Positions 17,736 to 27,392 of a DNA stretch of 60,518 bases are shown here, in pieces. Source of the stretch: a virus. Position 1 is the first letter of the stretch. Each line of letters opens with the position of its first letter. The position numbers and the translations under genes are program-made. The notes below the pieces were generated by a model. That model saw nothing but the letters and a program-made list of their open reading frames with translations, had not been told where the DNA came from and made no database searches. The stretch lies in the IMG/VR virus record IMGVR_UViG_3300042539_002213, positions 1 to 60,518 of that record; one strand, 5' to 3'.

Positions 17736-17764
17736 AGTGTAGCCGGTATTACACCGGCTACACT
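17736..17764. promoter_or_regulatory. 12-bp hairpin in the UvsX leader
   Basis: Perfect 12-bp inverted repeat (AGTGTAGCCGGT with 5-nt loop) between the acidic-tailed protein gene and UvsX, ending about 15 nt before the UvsX start. On the minus strand it is followed by TCTGTGG, not a U-run, so it is not a classic terminator. It could be an RNA-processing site, a stability element or a protein-binding operator. Confidence 0.5.
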
Positions 17765-17793
17765 GTAAAAAGAAGGGTTAATTAAAAGGTTAA

Positions 17794-19593
17794 TTATTGT
17801 TTGGGCTTAGAAGAACGTGCTTTAGCCCTAGAAATAGCTTTTGCGGTTGAAAGACTTTTCTCGACTTGGTCTTCAAATGTATCAGAGGTGTTATTTTCTT
17901 CAACCGGATCAAAATCAGCAGATACTTCATCCGAATCATCAAAACCATCATCCGATGCTTCAAACTGATCTTCAGTATCACCTTGCTCTAGTTCGATTTC
18001 GTCTCCAAATTCGTCATCAAAACTATCTACTAGTTCATCTGCCTTACTTGCAGGTGCCGATTTAATTTTTTCGGCTTTATTTTTAGCAGGCGATGTGTCT
18101 TCAGCAGAAAACTGGTCGTCAAACGAATCAAAACTTTCAATGTCATCTGGCACGGAATCTACTTCTGGTAATTTTTGTGCCGAAGCTTTTGACGTATTCT
18201 TTTTGACAACTGGTTCTGGTTGAAAAGCTTCTTCCTCTTCGGCTGGATCATTAATATCATCAGCAGCGTCAGGAATTGTTACTTGAGTTCGATTACGCAG
18301 CACAGCTTTTACCGAATCAAATTCCAAGTATTCAGGATTACTCATCCAGCATAGTTCTACAAGCTGCGGTACAAACCTAAAAGCTTTAGCAATCCACAAG
18401 CAACGTTCTTCGATAGATGGCTCGTAAAGCAAGAAAGAATCAGCTGGATCTGATTGGCCTTCCCGCCAGAAGAACAAATGCTTTGAAGTAATATTCTCAA
18501 CTTGCTCTGTAGTCAACGAAGGCCTGAGTTCGCCATTAGGGCCAGGAATCATCGTGGACAAGCTAACTTCATACTCAGTGATTTCCTTAGCGCTTTGACC
18601 TGATACATAAGTGCTATATGCGGAAAGCTGTCGGTTAAAGACATTGTAAGGGTCTTTTTCGCCCTTCTTTGTATCTTGCTTAGGCAAGAATTTATCTGGA
18701 TTAAAAAGGTGTACAAACACACCGGCTTTAACTGTCCTAGTCTGATGGCTGTAAATGCCGCATGGATCCCCGTATTTATACATCAACGAAGGATTCAAAT
18801 CTAAATTACCCTCAACGGCAGTTTCCTTCGGCTTACAAAACATTTGAAGTATTTTTCGACCAGTTGAGACACTAATTGGTGTAACTACCAGTGGGTCATC
18901 GGCGCGGTCACCTAGCGGCACTCCATCGCGGGCAATTTCTTTGTCTACAGACTTATTGCCGGACTCATAATGAATGTGTTCACGAACAAGGTCTAAGTCT
19001 GGACCATTATTGTAGACAGAGCCGATAATAAAATACTGCTGCTTCCACTTTGAAATAGCAGGCGTTTTACCTGCAAGCAAACAATTCCAATCAGAATCCC
19101 ATTTACGATTCTGTGCAAACCTGCCGCTTTTAGCTGCATCCTTGGCAACCTTACTAAATTTAATGTAAGGCTCCTCCCAAAACGAAATGCCATCTGCTAC
19201 AGACTCTTTATCTCTGGCAATGATATACGACACAGGGTTACAGTCCTTAGCGTCGTAATTGATGTTTTGCGCCGGAGTATTGTTTGGATGAATACCCGCA
19301 TAGGAACAAATGTAAACAGGTTCAGAGATAGAGACACCGCCAAGACCTGCTACATCGTTTGTATCCAATCTACCGTTTAGCAGTTTGGTTGGATCTTCTG
19401 GATCTAGCATATTCCAGATTCGAACAGAATAAGTACCGCCTTTACGGTAGCAATCTGGATTCAGTAGCCTAATGTTTTTGGCATTCGGATTAATAAAGTG
19501 ATTGTTCTTTGGTAGCAAATTTCCGCTGTCAGAATCCTTCGGCAACAAATTTCGCTTAACGGTTGACTTACTTCGTGGCTTTAGCCTGCTCAT
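17794..19593 (-). CDS. Acidic-tailed protein, single-stranded DNA-binding candidate
   Basis: 599 residues. The first 420 residues are a folded, mixed alpha/beta region with many aromatics. From about 450 the chain becomes highly acidic (repeated ESFDSFDDQF, DSFDDEFGDE, DDGFDDSDE) and ends in a basic tip (SRAKARSSKPKQ). Acidic tails are typical of phage and bacterial single-stranded DNA-binding proteins, where they contact polymerase, helicase and recombinase. It sits between UvsX and dTMP kinase/DNA polymerase, where such a protein is needed; no other SSB was recognised in the window. No OB-fold motif is evident by eye, so this is inference from tail and position. Confidence 0.45.
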   Translation of the reverse strand: MSRLKPRSKSTVKRNLLPKDSDSGNLLPKNNHFINPNAKNIRLLNPDCYRKGGTYSVRIWNMLDPEDPTKLLNGRLDTNDVAGLGGVSISEPVYICSYAGIHPNNTPAQNINYDAKDCNPVSYIIARDKESVADGISFWEEPYIKFSKVAKDAAKSGRFAQNRKWDSDWNCLLAGKTPAISKWKQQYFIIGSVYNNGPDLDLVREHIHYESGNKSVDKEIARDGVPLGDRADDPLVVTPISVSTGRKILQMFCKPKETAVEGNLDLNPSLMYKYGDPCGIYSHQTRTVKAGVFVHLFNPDKFLPKQDTKKGEKDPYNVFNRQLSAYSTYVSGQSAKEITEYEVSLSTMIPGPNGELRPSLTTEQVENITSKHLFFWREGQSDPADSFLLYEPSIEERCLWIAKAFRFVPQLVELCWMSNPEYLEFDSVKAVLRNRTQVTIPDAADDINDPAEEEEAFQPEPVVKKNTSKASAQKLPEVDSVPDDIESFDSFDDQFSAEDTSPAKNKAEKIKSAPASKADELVDSFDDEFGDEIELEQGDTEDQFEASDDGFDDSDEVSADFDPVEENNTSDTFEDQVEKSLSTAKAISRAKARSSKPKQ

Positions 19594-19623
19594 TTAAAAA
19601 TTCCTTAAAAAGTTAAACAAAAA

Positions 19624-20274
19624 CTAACCAATGTACTTGCAAATTTCGTCTGCTATTTCAGCAAAATCTTTTAAAACACCTGGATTTTCTTCTTTTGTGC
19701 AATTTATCGTTACAAGTGTAGTTGGCGGGTGCCAATTCATTAGTTGCGAATAAAAGCTCGAAGCATTATGTAATAAATCTCGCTTCGATTCAAGTATGTC
19801 CATTGTGTTTTCAGTGTAAATTCTTTTTTCTTTTTTAGCGATATTTTGTATGGCTAAATCAAGCGGCATTTTCAGATAGAAAATAAAATCCGGTACAGGA
19901 AGCCCCATTTGGTTGTATTCCAGGTCTACCAGAAATTTGATTATATCTTCCTCTTCTCCCTGCTTTGCAGCAGCGGCAGAATATACCAAGTTGCTCGGTA
20001 CATATCTGTCCGCAAAAACAAAGTCATTTGTGGAAATCGCTTGCTCTAGCCTAGGTTTAGACTCCAACCTTTCTAACGCAAAAATACTTGCGTGAACTCT
20101 TAACGGGAAAATACCGCCGTAATCTCCGTTAAGATACTCTCCAATTGTTTTACCCCAGGAAGAATTAGCATAATCCGGGTAAGAAAAGATTTTGCTATTA
20201 CCTTTCATCTGAGCCAGTTTTTTAGTTATTGTACCTTTACCTGACCCATCAATTCCTTCAATACAAATAAACAC
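19624..20274 (-). CDS. tmk: Thymidylate kinase
   Basis: 216 residues starting at GTG right after the polymerase stop. It has the P-loop IEGIDGSGKGT (residues 5-15), DRYVPSNLVYSAAAA (the DRY/H motif, about 92-106) and PDFIFYLKMPLDLAI (base-binding region). The enzyme phosphorylates dTMP to dTDP, feeding dTTP to phage replication. The lid region KKEKRIYTEN is Lys/Arg-rich. Downstream of DNA polymerase in the same operon, it supplies nucleotides alongside the dCTP deaminase/dUTPase gene at 40965. Call firm. Confidence 0.9.
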   Translation of the reverse strand: MFICIEGIDGSGKGTITKKLAQMKGNSKIFSYPDYANSSWGKTIGEYLNGDYGGIFPLRVHASIFALERLESKPRLEQAISTNDFVFADRYVPSNLVYSAAAAKQGEEEDIIKFLVDLEYNQMGLPVPDFIFYLKMPLDLAIQNIAKKEKRIYTENTMDILESKRDLLHNASSFYSQLMNWHPPTTLVTINCTKEENPGVLKDFAEIADEICKYIG

Positions 20275-20276
20275 GA

Positions 20277-23200
20277 TTACTTTTTCCAGCCTTTCTTTTG
20301 CTTGGTGTTAGGATTAAACGCAGGCGGTGGTTCAATTTTACGTGCAACCGTTCGGTTTTTTACGTCCGATACTGACCGTAGGTCTTTTGGACCCGAAGGT
20401 TTACTGTAATGGAAAACACAACCGTCAACAATACCCGTACCCGTAGGCAACTTGTACTGCTTTGCTTCCGCGTCGGATAGCTTCTCACCCCAGTGAAGCA
20501 TAACTTCACCCTCAATACCTAGGTAGTAAGGGCCGACACCCGTAGGCTCTCCCTCAAACTGACCGTCTAAATGCGTCGGATATATAGGTACTGATTTTCG
20601 CATGTACGTAGGTAAAACGTACGTGCAAACGTGCTTTACGTACTTATAGGGTACTTCCAGCAAAATAGCGTCGTGTACCTGAAGCAGTAGCCTGAACATA
20701 TCGTGTCCTTTGACTCTTTGTTTTTTCCGGTAGTCCATTAAGTAACCAAGCGCCCGGCTTACAACCGAAGCAATCATAGACTGAATCGGAAAATTCATAG
20801 CCTGCCGTTCAAACTCAGCTCGTATTTCAGGGTTAGATGAACTGTCTGGAAATCGCCTAAATCGTCCAAAGCAATTAGCAAGATAGCGGGGTACTTCTTT
20901 AAACTCATTGCCTTCAAAAACTACTCCGCTTCCACGCTGCTTACAAGTTTCAAAGAAAGGCTTAAGTCTTGGATAAGTCTGGAAAATAGCGTTAATTACA
21001 GCCTGTGCTTCATCAACTGTAATATCAATACCTTCTTCTTTAGCTGCAATTGCAATAGCCCGGGCTCCGCGACCATAGGCTATACCGAAAATAACAGACT
21101 TAGCTACGATACGCAGGTGTTTTTTACCTGCATTTTCAAGTCCGCTTTTAGTCGGAGCGCAATTTAACTTAAAAGCACGAACTGCCACATTGCTATGGAT
21201 ATCGTAAAAATTAGGATCGTCTTCAGGTAGCTGATTTCGTGTAGCATGGTCAATCATAACCGAATCACCAGCCATAACTGCCATTCCAAAAAGCTCAGCG
21301 CCTACATAATCTGCCTCAATTAAAACGTGACCAGGCGATGCTTTAAGCACACTTCTAAGGCTGTACTTATATTTTGAGCCCAGCAATCGTTTGTAATCAG
21401 GATCCCGCCTTTTACTGATATTCTGCAGGTTAGGTCTAGCACTAGACCACCGACCTGTTTCCTTAGTTTGATATATGTGCGTTCGGATTTTACCGTCGTC
21501 GCAGCAAGCAGAAGCTAATCCTTTATCGTACTCTAGGTTTCCATCATCGTCGTAGATAGGGTCTTCTGTTTTTTCATCTACGCAGGGTGGTCTGAGAACG
21601 TTCTTTAACGCCTGGTCCAAAAACCTAAAATCGCGAAACAGCCCTACAATTTCGGCTTTCTTTTTGTCAGTAACCGTTTGAGCCAGGATCGACAAAACTT
21701 GTTTGTTAGTACAAGGACTATGCAAACTTTCGGCTTTGCTCTGTTTTATCTCGTCCCAAGGTTTTGGCGGTTTACTGGTGTCAAAAATAGGAGTTAAACT
21801 AAGGCTAATTGCGTCTGCCGGTCTAATTCTTACGTGCTCACCTGTTTCAGGGTCCCGCTTTCCATTTAGCTGGTGCCCGAACAAAGCTTCTTTAGTTTGA
21901 ATCAAAGACCGAATATTAAAATCAGGCCAATTTAATCTTTTCCTAATATCGGCTTCTAATTCTGTTCTTGCCTCCATGAACCTAGCTGTCAGAAAATCTA
22001 TTCGACCCCTGTCTAGCTTTATACCGTTTTGATGTATATCTAAAACTGCAGGCGTAGCTATTTGAGATTCCCAGAATGCTTCCCTACAGCAGTTACCATC
22101 GTAGTCGCTATCCAGCAAAGGGCTTAGCTTGTGGTATAACCGCAAAGTAACGTCTGCATCGTACATACCGTACGGCAACAGAATATTATCCGGACACTCG
22201 CCGTAACCCTCTAATTCCGCATCAGATAATCCATTTTGTTTGCAGTAATTAGTTTTCCACTCTTGAAGTTCTTTATCGTACCTTGGGCAGTTTAAATACC
22301 TTGCTGCAAGAAGCTCTAATTTGTAATTAGCTGTTTCCTCAATCGCATGGCACATCAAACCAGTATCCGCACCCCCTTCATATTTTGTACGATACCAAGC
22401 GGGAACAGTATCTTCAGGAGTAAAACCGTCAGCAAAGTATGTCTTAAATAATGCGAGCGATCCTTTAGGTGCCTCATCTAAGGAAGTCAGCTGTAAGTCG
22501 TAAAGCTTACACGAAAAGCAGTCTTGTAGATTTAATCCTGCAGCTTCTAGCCACTCTAAGTCAGCATTAAAGAAATGCCCTACTACTCTTTTTCGCTTAA
22601 AATTAAACTCAACATCAGATCCATCATGCCGTTTAGTTTCAAGCTTACCGCCTTTAAAGAAGGTATTGATCGCAGCTAAAACAGATTCGTTTGTTAGAGC
22701 TAACTCCTCGTTAACTGCACCTCCGGCGTGATGTAATATAACACCTATAGCGTGCTTGGGTTTCCACGCTATTTGAATAGTACGCATGTAAGATCCTTTA
22801 TTTACAGGATGCTTACCGTGCCACTCGGCGTCGACTGCAATTACGGATTCAAGCGGATCGTAGTCGCTGTCTATTTCCCCTAGCCAGTACAGCAAATCAT
22901 CAAAAGTAGAAACAACCGTGTGCTTTATATCGGAGTCAAAACCTACGTCTTGGCCTCGGGCTAGATTAACAAAAGCAGCAACACCTGCCTCAAGTGAGCG
23001 TATAGACGATTGATCCCTCAACGTTTGTCTCGGGTGTACCACCGTCATCACAGAAGCTTCTTTCCAGGAATTTTCAACCTGAGCTTCATTTAAAGCGTAG
23101 TTGTATTTGTATTTTACAACCTTGCCCATCATATCATTTACACTATGACCATCTCCAAGCAAAGCTTTGCTTGCATCTGTACCTAGGCAAAGTATGTAAT

Positions 23201-23798
23201 CAGGCCGAACAATCTTTATTTCGTGTTGAAGTAAATAAGCTCCGTCTTTAACCCACTGTGCTCTGAAATTGGTCTTAAAGTTCGGAGGCATAAACTTCAC
23301 CACGTTGGTGACGTATATCTGACTAATCTTAGGCATTTTAAACTGAGTCAGCAGCTCTAAAAGCAATTTGCCATCAGCATCAATAAGACAACGTTTATTC
23401 TTTAATTCAGTCTGCCAAGGGTTTTTACCTATAATCATGACCTTTGCTGGTCGTGGCCCTGTGCCAGACTCGCCACCCCATATATGTCCCGGTAAAAACG
23501 CGGCGTCCTTTGTCTGGTAAGCGGCTATTTCTACAGGTAAAACAAATTCACTGGATCTAAGTGCATCTTTGACCAGGGAGTGCAAAAAGTCCAAATCATT
23601 GCTGCGACCTACAGCTTCCGCGTGAGCCGTAAAAGCACTACCGGCATAAAGCGTTGGCATGTGCGGAGCATCTAAAGGAAATATGTCATTGCCGGTTCTA
23701 ATTGCCTGCTCTTTAGACAAGGCAAGTTGCTGTGCTTTTATATTCTTAACGCCACCTGCAACGACATTGGCCCCTAATTTCTGTATTTTCCTAGCCAT
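20277..23798 (-). CDS. polA: Family A DNA polymerase with N-terminal uracil-DNA-glycosylase domain
   Basis: 1173 residues. Residues about 100-290 form a UDG-superfamily domain: VMIIGKNPWQTEL at the family-4 GExPG position, QIYVTNVVKFMPPN, and TVVHPRQTLR at the HPS motif. The first motif has lost the catalytic Glu (GKNPW), so it may bind without cleaving. Then a proofreading domain: AVDAEWHG (Exo I), GHFFNADLEWL (Exo II), YGMYDADVTLRLY (Exo III). The polymerase follows: motif A LIEADYVGAELFGM, motif B RIVAKSVIFGIAYGRG, motif C LLQVHDAILLEVP. It is the replicative polymerase of this phage. UDG-polymerase fusions are known from some large phages such as SPO1, so the fusion is rare but not new. 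The start overlaps the primase stop. Confidence 0.9.
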   Translation of the reverse strand: MARKIQKLGANVVAGGVKNIKAQQLALSKEQAIRTGNDIFPLDAPHMPTLYAGSAFTAHAEAVGRSNDLDFLHSLVKDALRSSEFVLPVEIAAYQTKDAAFLPGHIWGGESGTGPRPAKVMIIGKNPWQTELKNKRCLIDADGKLLLELLTQFKMPKISQIYVTNVVKFMPPNFKTNFRAQWVKDGAYLLQHEIKIVRPDYILCLGTDASKALLGDGHSVNDMMGKVVKYKYNYALNEAQVENSWKEASVMTVVHPRQTLRDQSSIRSLEAGVAAFVNLARGQDVGFDSDIKHTVVSTFDDLLYWLGEIDSDYDPLESVIAVDAEWHGKHPVNKGSYMRTIQIAWKPKHAIGVILHHAGGAVNEELALTNESVLAAINTFFKGGKLETKRHDGSDVEFNFKRKRVVGHFFNADLEWLEAAGLNLQDCFSCKLYDLQLTSLDEAPKGSLALFKTYFADGFTPEDTVPAWYRTKYEGGADTGLMCHAIEETANYKLELLAARYLNCPRYDKELQEWKTNYCKQNGLSDAELEGYGECPDNILLPYGMYDADVTLRLYHKLSPLLDSDYDGNCCREAFWESQIATPAVLDIHQNGIKLDRGRIDFLTARFMEARTELEADIRKRLNWPDFNIRSLIQTKEALFGHQLNGKRDPETGEHVRIRPADAISLSLTPIFDTSKPPKPWDEIKQSKAESLHSPCTNKQVLSILAQTVTDKKKAEIVGLFRDFRFLDQALKNVLRPPCVDEKTEDPIYDDDGNLEYDKGLASACCDDGKIRTHIYQTKETGRWSSARPNLQNISKRRDPDYKRLLGSKYKYSLRSVLKASPGHVLIEADYVGAELFGMAVMAGDSVMIDHATRNQLPEDDPNFYDIHSNVAVRAFKLNCAPTKSGLENAGKKHLRIVAKSVIFGIAYGRGARAIAIAAKEEGIDITVDEAQAVINAIFQTYPRLKPFFETCKQRGSGVVFEGNEFKEVPRYLANCFGRFRRFPDSSSNPEIRAEFERQAMNFPIQSMIASVVSRALGYLMDYRKKQRVKGHDMFRLLLQVHDAILLEVPYKYVKHVCTYVLPTYMRKSVPIYPTHLDGQFEGEPTGVGPYYLGIEGEVMLHWGEKLSDAEAKQYKLPTGTGIVDGCVFHYSKPSGPKDLRSVSDVKNRTVARKIEPPPAFNPNTKQKKGWKK

Positions 23799-24888
23799 CT
23801 TTTTTACCCCAGTCAGTAATTACGTCTTTTTTCTTCGCTTCTTCAGTTATGTAGTCCTTTAAAAATTGAACGTCGGTAAATATAGCCGGATCCGTACCAG
23901 TTGGAAGCCACACACTGCAACAACCTCCAGCAAGTAAACCGTCTAACTCGGCCTCTGCTTCAAATACGCTTTTAAGCTTCTTCTCGTTTTCAGCCTTTTC
24001 CTTTACGTCCGGATCAAACAAAAGTACGCATGAGTGAAAATTCTTTGCAATCATTGCAATCTGTGCGCTAGAAAGAGAAGACCCTAGTACCGCACCAAAG
24101 TGGTTCCCGCCACGCCAAACGCTGGTTACACCTTCTACAATAACGGCCATATTACACTTAAGCATGTTACCGAAGTTGTAAATTATGTTCCGCTTAGGTG
24201 TACCAGGTGCCGTGAAATACTTAGGTATGTTTGAAAGCTTCCAGTTTGTCTCGTATGCTGCACGAGCTTGCCAGCCTACCATCTTTTTGTTGCGGTAAAT
24301 TGGAACTATTAGCTTTTCATTGCACAGTACTTTAGTGCTTTTAGTGCACCAGTGTACATTGTAAAACTTACCTAAATGCTCAGGCTCAAAATGCCTGCTT
24401 TTTAAGTAAACTACTGCAGGATGGTTTTCAGGTAAATTGTCTACTCGAACTACATCCCCAGGCCAATTCATACGAACAGAGTCTACGTCAACTTCTTTGC
24501 CTTCTTTGACACTTACCTTGGTTAAATCATAAAGCTTATGTCCTGTAAGCATTTGTTCTAACTTCTCGTAAACTTCTGTCTGCTTTAAAGCCAAAGGACA
24601 ACCGGCGTTAAAACAAACTACTAGACGAGTTTGTTTTTTACCAAATTCGTCTAGTGTTCCATAGCGATGACTTATCAAACACCTAAATCTTGTATCATTA
24701 CAAAATGGACAACAGACAGCGTAATGCTCACCCCAGTTATCTATCTTTACTACGTCTCTACCGGTGATTATGTCTCTTGTTTTCTTCCTTAGTTGTTTTT
24801 GACCTGTATTTCCTATCCTAACATTTTTAAACGTGTTTTTTATTCGGTTAAAAAGTATCAAATTCAAAACATTTTTTGTCGTGTTCAT
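23791..24888 (-). CDS. DNA primase (zinc finger plus TOPRIM)
   Basis: 365 residues. It has an N-terminal zinc-binding part with CCPFCNDTRFRCLISH and VVCFNAGCPL (about residues 58-95), then a TOPRIM-like catalytic region: VIVEGVTSVWRGG with the conserved Glu and VLLFDPDVKEKAE with DPD. It makes RNA primers at the replication fork. It is located between polymerase and DnaB-like helicase, so primase and helicase are separate polypeptides, unlike T7 gp4. Confidence 0.8.
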   Translation of the reverse strand: MNTTKNVLNLILFNRIKNTFKNVRIGNTGQKQLRKKTRDIITGRDVVKIDNWGEHYAVCCPFCNDTRFRCLISHRYGTLDEFGKKQTRLVVCFNAGCPLALKQTEVYEKLEQMLTGHKLYDLTKVSVKEGKEVDVDSVRMNWPGDVVRVDNLPENHPAVVYLKSRHFEPEHLGKFYNVHWCTKSTKVLCNEKLIVPIYRNKKMVGWQARAAYETNWKLSNIPKYFTAPGTPKRNIIYNFGNMLKCNMAVIVEGVTSVWRGGNHFGAVLGSSLSSAQIAMIAKNFHSCVLLFDPDVKEKAENEKKLKSVFEAEAELDGLLAGGCCSVWLPTGTDPAIFTDVQFLKDYITEEAKKKDVITDWGKKDG

Positions 24889-24902
24889 GTGAAATCATTT
24901 CG

Positions 24903-26582
24903 TTAGTCGGCATAAGTAGTTTCAGGTAAAGCAGCTCCTTCGTCGTCAATTACATCTTCGTCTTCATTTGGATCAAACATAAAATCACTTGCATGCAGTA
25001 AAGCCGAATTAGCCGCAGGCATGCCCATGTTGTTATCCCCGGTTAAACTCTTGTGTACTATCTTACCGGTTCTATCGATTTTATAGTCGTTCAAGACAGA
25101 AACAGTATTAAACATACCGTCAACCTGTATAAGCACCGGTGGGCTACTTCCTGCCCTGCGATGTTTTGTACAGGCGATTTGTCCTTTTCCATCTGGTGTC
25201 AAACAGCCACCTGCCATGCAGAAGGCTAAATTCTCACCAAACATTTTTGCTCCCTTTGCGTCCGTATGCCGTACAATCTTAGCTGGGTTGCTTATAGCAT
25301 TAGCTTCACCATTTAACTGATGCAAAGCCCAAAGTGGACAATTAAAACGCTTAGCTACCTCAAACGTTAAGTCCTTACCTGCTTGCTGATAGGTAAAGTT
25401 TGTACGCTCCTTTTGCTTTGGAGGTATAGTTGCATCCTTATCAACCATTAGACCAACGTAGTCTACAATAATTACATCTACAAAGTACTCGGGGCCTCGC
25501 CTTTTAAGCTCAGCGTTTATTCCACTAACAATAGCCGAGACACCCTCAGTACTTGCTTTGGCATTTTCTTGTACTGCACCTGAATAATCCAAACAAAACG
25601 CATGCTCATTTAAAATCGGTATAAGCTTTTGAATCCTAGTTCTCTCTGGCTCAAAAATACCTGCGTCTATTTTGTCTTTAAACAAAATCTTCTCGTAATC
25701 CAAAGGGTGATTAGGATCATTACTTAGAGCATTTAATCCGTCAAAACCCATGTTTTCAAGACGGTCACGCCGTACCTGTGCTGAATACATAAGTAGCCGG
25801 TGCTGTAACTCAGGAGCTAAAGACGCTTCATAAGAAACAAATACCGATAAACCTTTACGCTTGTTATTTTTAGTTAACGCATCGGTATAACAACGCGTAG
25901 CTGCAAGCGACCAAAGCATAACGCCTAATGTAGTCTTGTAAGCACCCATAGGTGCCATGATGCCGTAAGCCTCACCTTTTTGTGTACCGCCGCCAAGAAA
26001 AGTATCTAGAAAACCAATTCCACTGGTTGTTTTATATGCTAGCTCTGTTTTATCCCAACTATTCGGTAAAGTCAAAGTGGCTGCTCCGGAAAAAGATAAC
26101 GACTGTAGAGATTCAATCTGCGATTGAGCTTCTTTAAAAATTGAAAGCATGTCCGTTACACCGGACGTTTTCAAAGTTGCAATCGTAGACTTTTGAAGCT
26201 TACCTATAAGAATTTTCTGTGCGACTTTTTGCGCAAAAACTTCTAGTTTAGGTGTATTTACACCTGAGGATCCAAACAACAAAGGATCAAAGGCATACTC
26301 CAAGAATTCCTCTAGAATCGATATGTCATCGTCATCTAAAGGAGCATCGCCAGTCTCAACGTACGTGGCGATTTCAGCTGTGATTTCAGCAAAGCTGGGT
26401 AGGTTTTTGTTTTCATTGTAATAGTCCAAGACTACACGGAAAACAAGCTGATAACCTACAAAATCAAAATGTTCAACTGTCAGCTTCGATTTAAGGCCGC
26501 TAAAAATAGATTCATTCTGAATCAAAATTGCAAAAAACAACCTTAAATGAGCTTCTGACAGTTCACCTGCCTGTTTGCTCAT
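24903..26582 (-). CDS. dnaB: DnaB-like replicative helicase
   Basis: 559 residues. The N-terminal helical part is about 170 residues, then a RecA-like motor. Walker A reads APMGAYKTT (near residue 205), with Tyr replacing the usual Gly before Lys. FVSYEASL and DVIIVDYVGLM are Walker B-like strands; WALHQLNGEAN follows the DnaB H4 position, and TDAKGAKMFGENLAF corresponds to the H4/Arg-finger end. The ring hexamer unwinds the fork. Its stop lies just before the primase start. Pairing with primase and polymerase supports the assignment. Confidence 0.85.
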   Translation of the reverse strand: MSKQAGELSEAHLRLFFAILIQNESIFSGLKSKLTVEHFDFVGYQLVFRVVLDYYNENKNLPSFAEITAEIATYVETGDAPLDDDDISILEEFLEYAFDPLLFGSSGVNTPKLEVFAQKVAQKILIGKLQKSTIATLKTSGVTDMLSIFKEAQSQIESLQSLSFSGAATLTLPNSWDKTELAYKTTSGIGFLDTFLGGGTQKGEAYGIMAPMGAYKTTLGVMLWSLAATRCYTDALTKNNKRKGLSVFVSYEASLAPELQHRLLMYSAQVRRDRLENMGFDGLNALSNDPNHPLDYEKILFKDKIDAGIFEPERTRIQKLIPILNEHAFCLDYSGAVQENAKASTEGVSAIVSGINAELKRRGPEYFVDVIIVDYVGLMVDKDATIPPKQKERTNFTYQQAGKDLTFEVAKRFNCPLWALHQLNGEANAISNPAKIVRHTDAKGAKMFGENLAFCMAGGCLTPDGKGQIACTKHRRAGSSPPVLIQVDGMFNTVSVLNDYKIDRTGKIVHKSLTGDNNMGMPAANSALLHASDFMFDPNEDEDVIDDEGAALPETTYAD

Positions 26583-26594
26583 GACGATTTTTCC

Positions 26595-27392
26595 TTACGT
26601 GTCCATAGCTTTTTGAACTATAGACGAAGCCAATTCTTTTAATCTGCTAGGCATTGTTTTTCCGTACAAGTAATCGTACGCGTCCGGAAAAACGGTGTAG
26701 TCCAAAGCTGCCAAGAATTCTATCTGCTCTACGTATTCTTTTAACTTGGAGTAGATAGAACTCTGGTTCACAATAGCTTTGTTCAACTGTGCCTGGCTTA
26801 ATGCATCCGACACTAAACAATATCTGAATAGCGGAGATAGCTCAAGCCTTGCATCCAACACTGTGGAGTATACGATGGTAAGTAGATCCTGAACAGTGGT
26901 TCCTTTATTTACGGAATTAAAAACAATAGCCGATTTGGCTCTGTTTGACTCCGAAATAAAAGCTGCCTGCAATTTATTTACCTTAAATTTCATAAACTCA
27001 TTTACTAAATCCAAGTAACGCTCGCTAGCTAGCTGCAAAACTGTAGGAGTATCTAAAGCGCTCCTACGCAAAAGAAAAAAAAGAATACGCAAATGCTGTA
27101 TAGGCGATTGCGGTTTAGCTAGCTGCAGTAGTTTTTTATATGCCTCGACCCACTGATTAGGTTTTTCTTTTTCCTCAGGTGTGTTGTAACGCTTACCACC
27201 TTCAAGGCTTTTAGCAGGGTAATATACCGTCGCGCCAGAGCCTAACCTAATAGAATCAAGCGTACGCCTTTCCATTACGTATGTTTTTTTAAACAAGTCT
27301 AGACTTTTGTCACTGCCGCTAATTTGCCTTGGCTCAACTACACGTTGTGGCTTAGCTTTAGCTGAAGGCCTAGGTTGCTTTGAGAATGTCAT
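26595..27392 (-). CDS. Unknown replication protein, helicase-loader candidate
   Basis: 265 residues, largely helical, with a basic N-terminal region (SKQPRPSAKAKPQRVVEPRQ) and several Leu-rich helices. No ATPase motif. The ATG overlaps the stop of the SF2 helicase gene (ATGA) and the next gene downstream encodes the DnaB-like helicase. T4 gp59-type loaders are small helical proteins in similar locations, so a loader role is plausible. Sequence alone does not show it. Confidence 0.45.
   Translation of the reverse strand: MTFSKQPRPSAKAKPQRVVEPRQISGSDKSLDLFKKTYVMERRTLDSIRLGSGATVYYPAKSLEGGKRYNTPEEKEKPNQWVEAYKKLLQLAKPQSPIQHLRILFFLLRRSALDTPTVLQLASERYLDLVNEFMKFKVNKLQAAFISESNRAKSAIVFNSVNKGTTVQDLLTIVYSTVLDARLELSPLFRYCLVSDALSQAQLNKAIVNQSSIYSKLKEYVEQIEFLAALDYTVFPDAYDYLYGKTMPSRLKELASSIVQKAMDT

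Noticed and set aside
17324-17785. 153-codon plus-strand ORF rich in Ser
   Set aside because: It is the reverse reading of the AT-hook region of UvsX; composition mirrors the Glu/Lys/Pro-rich strand.
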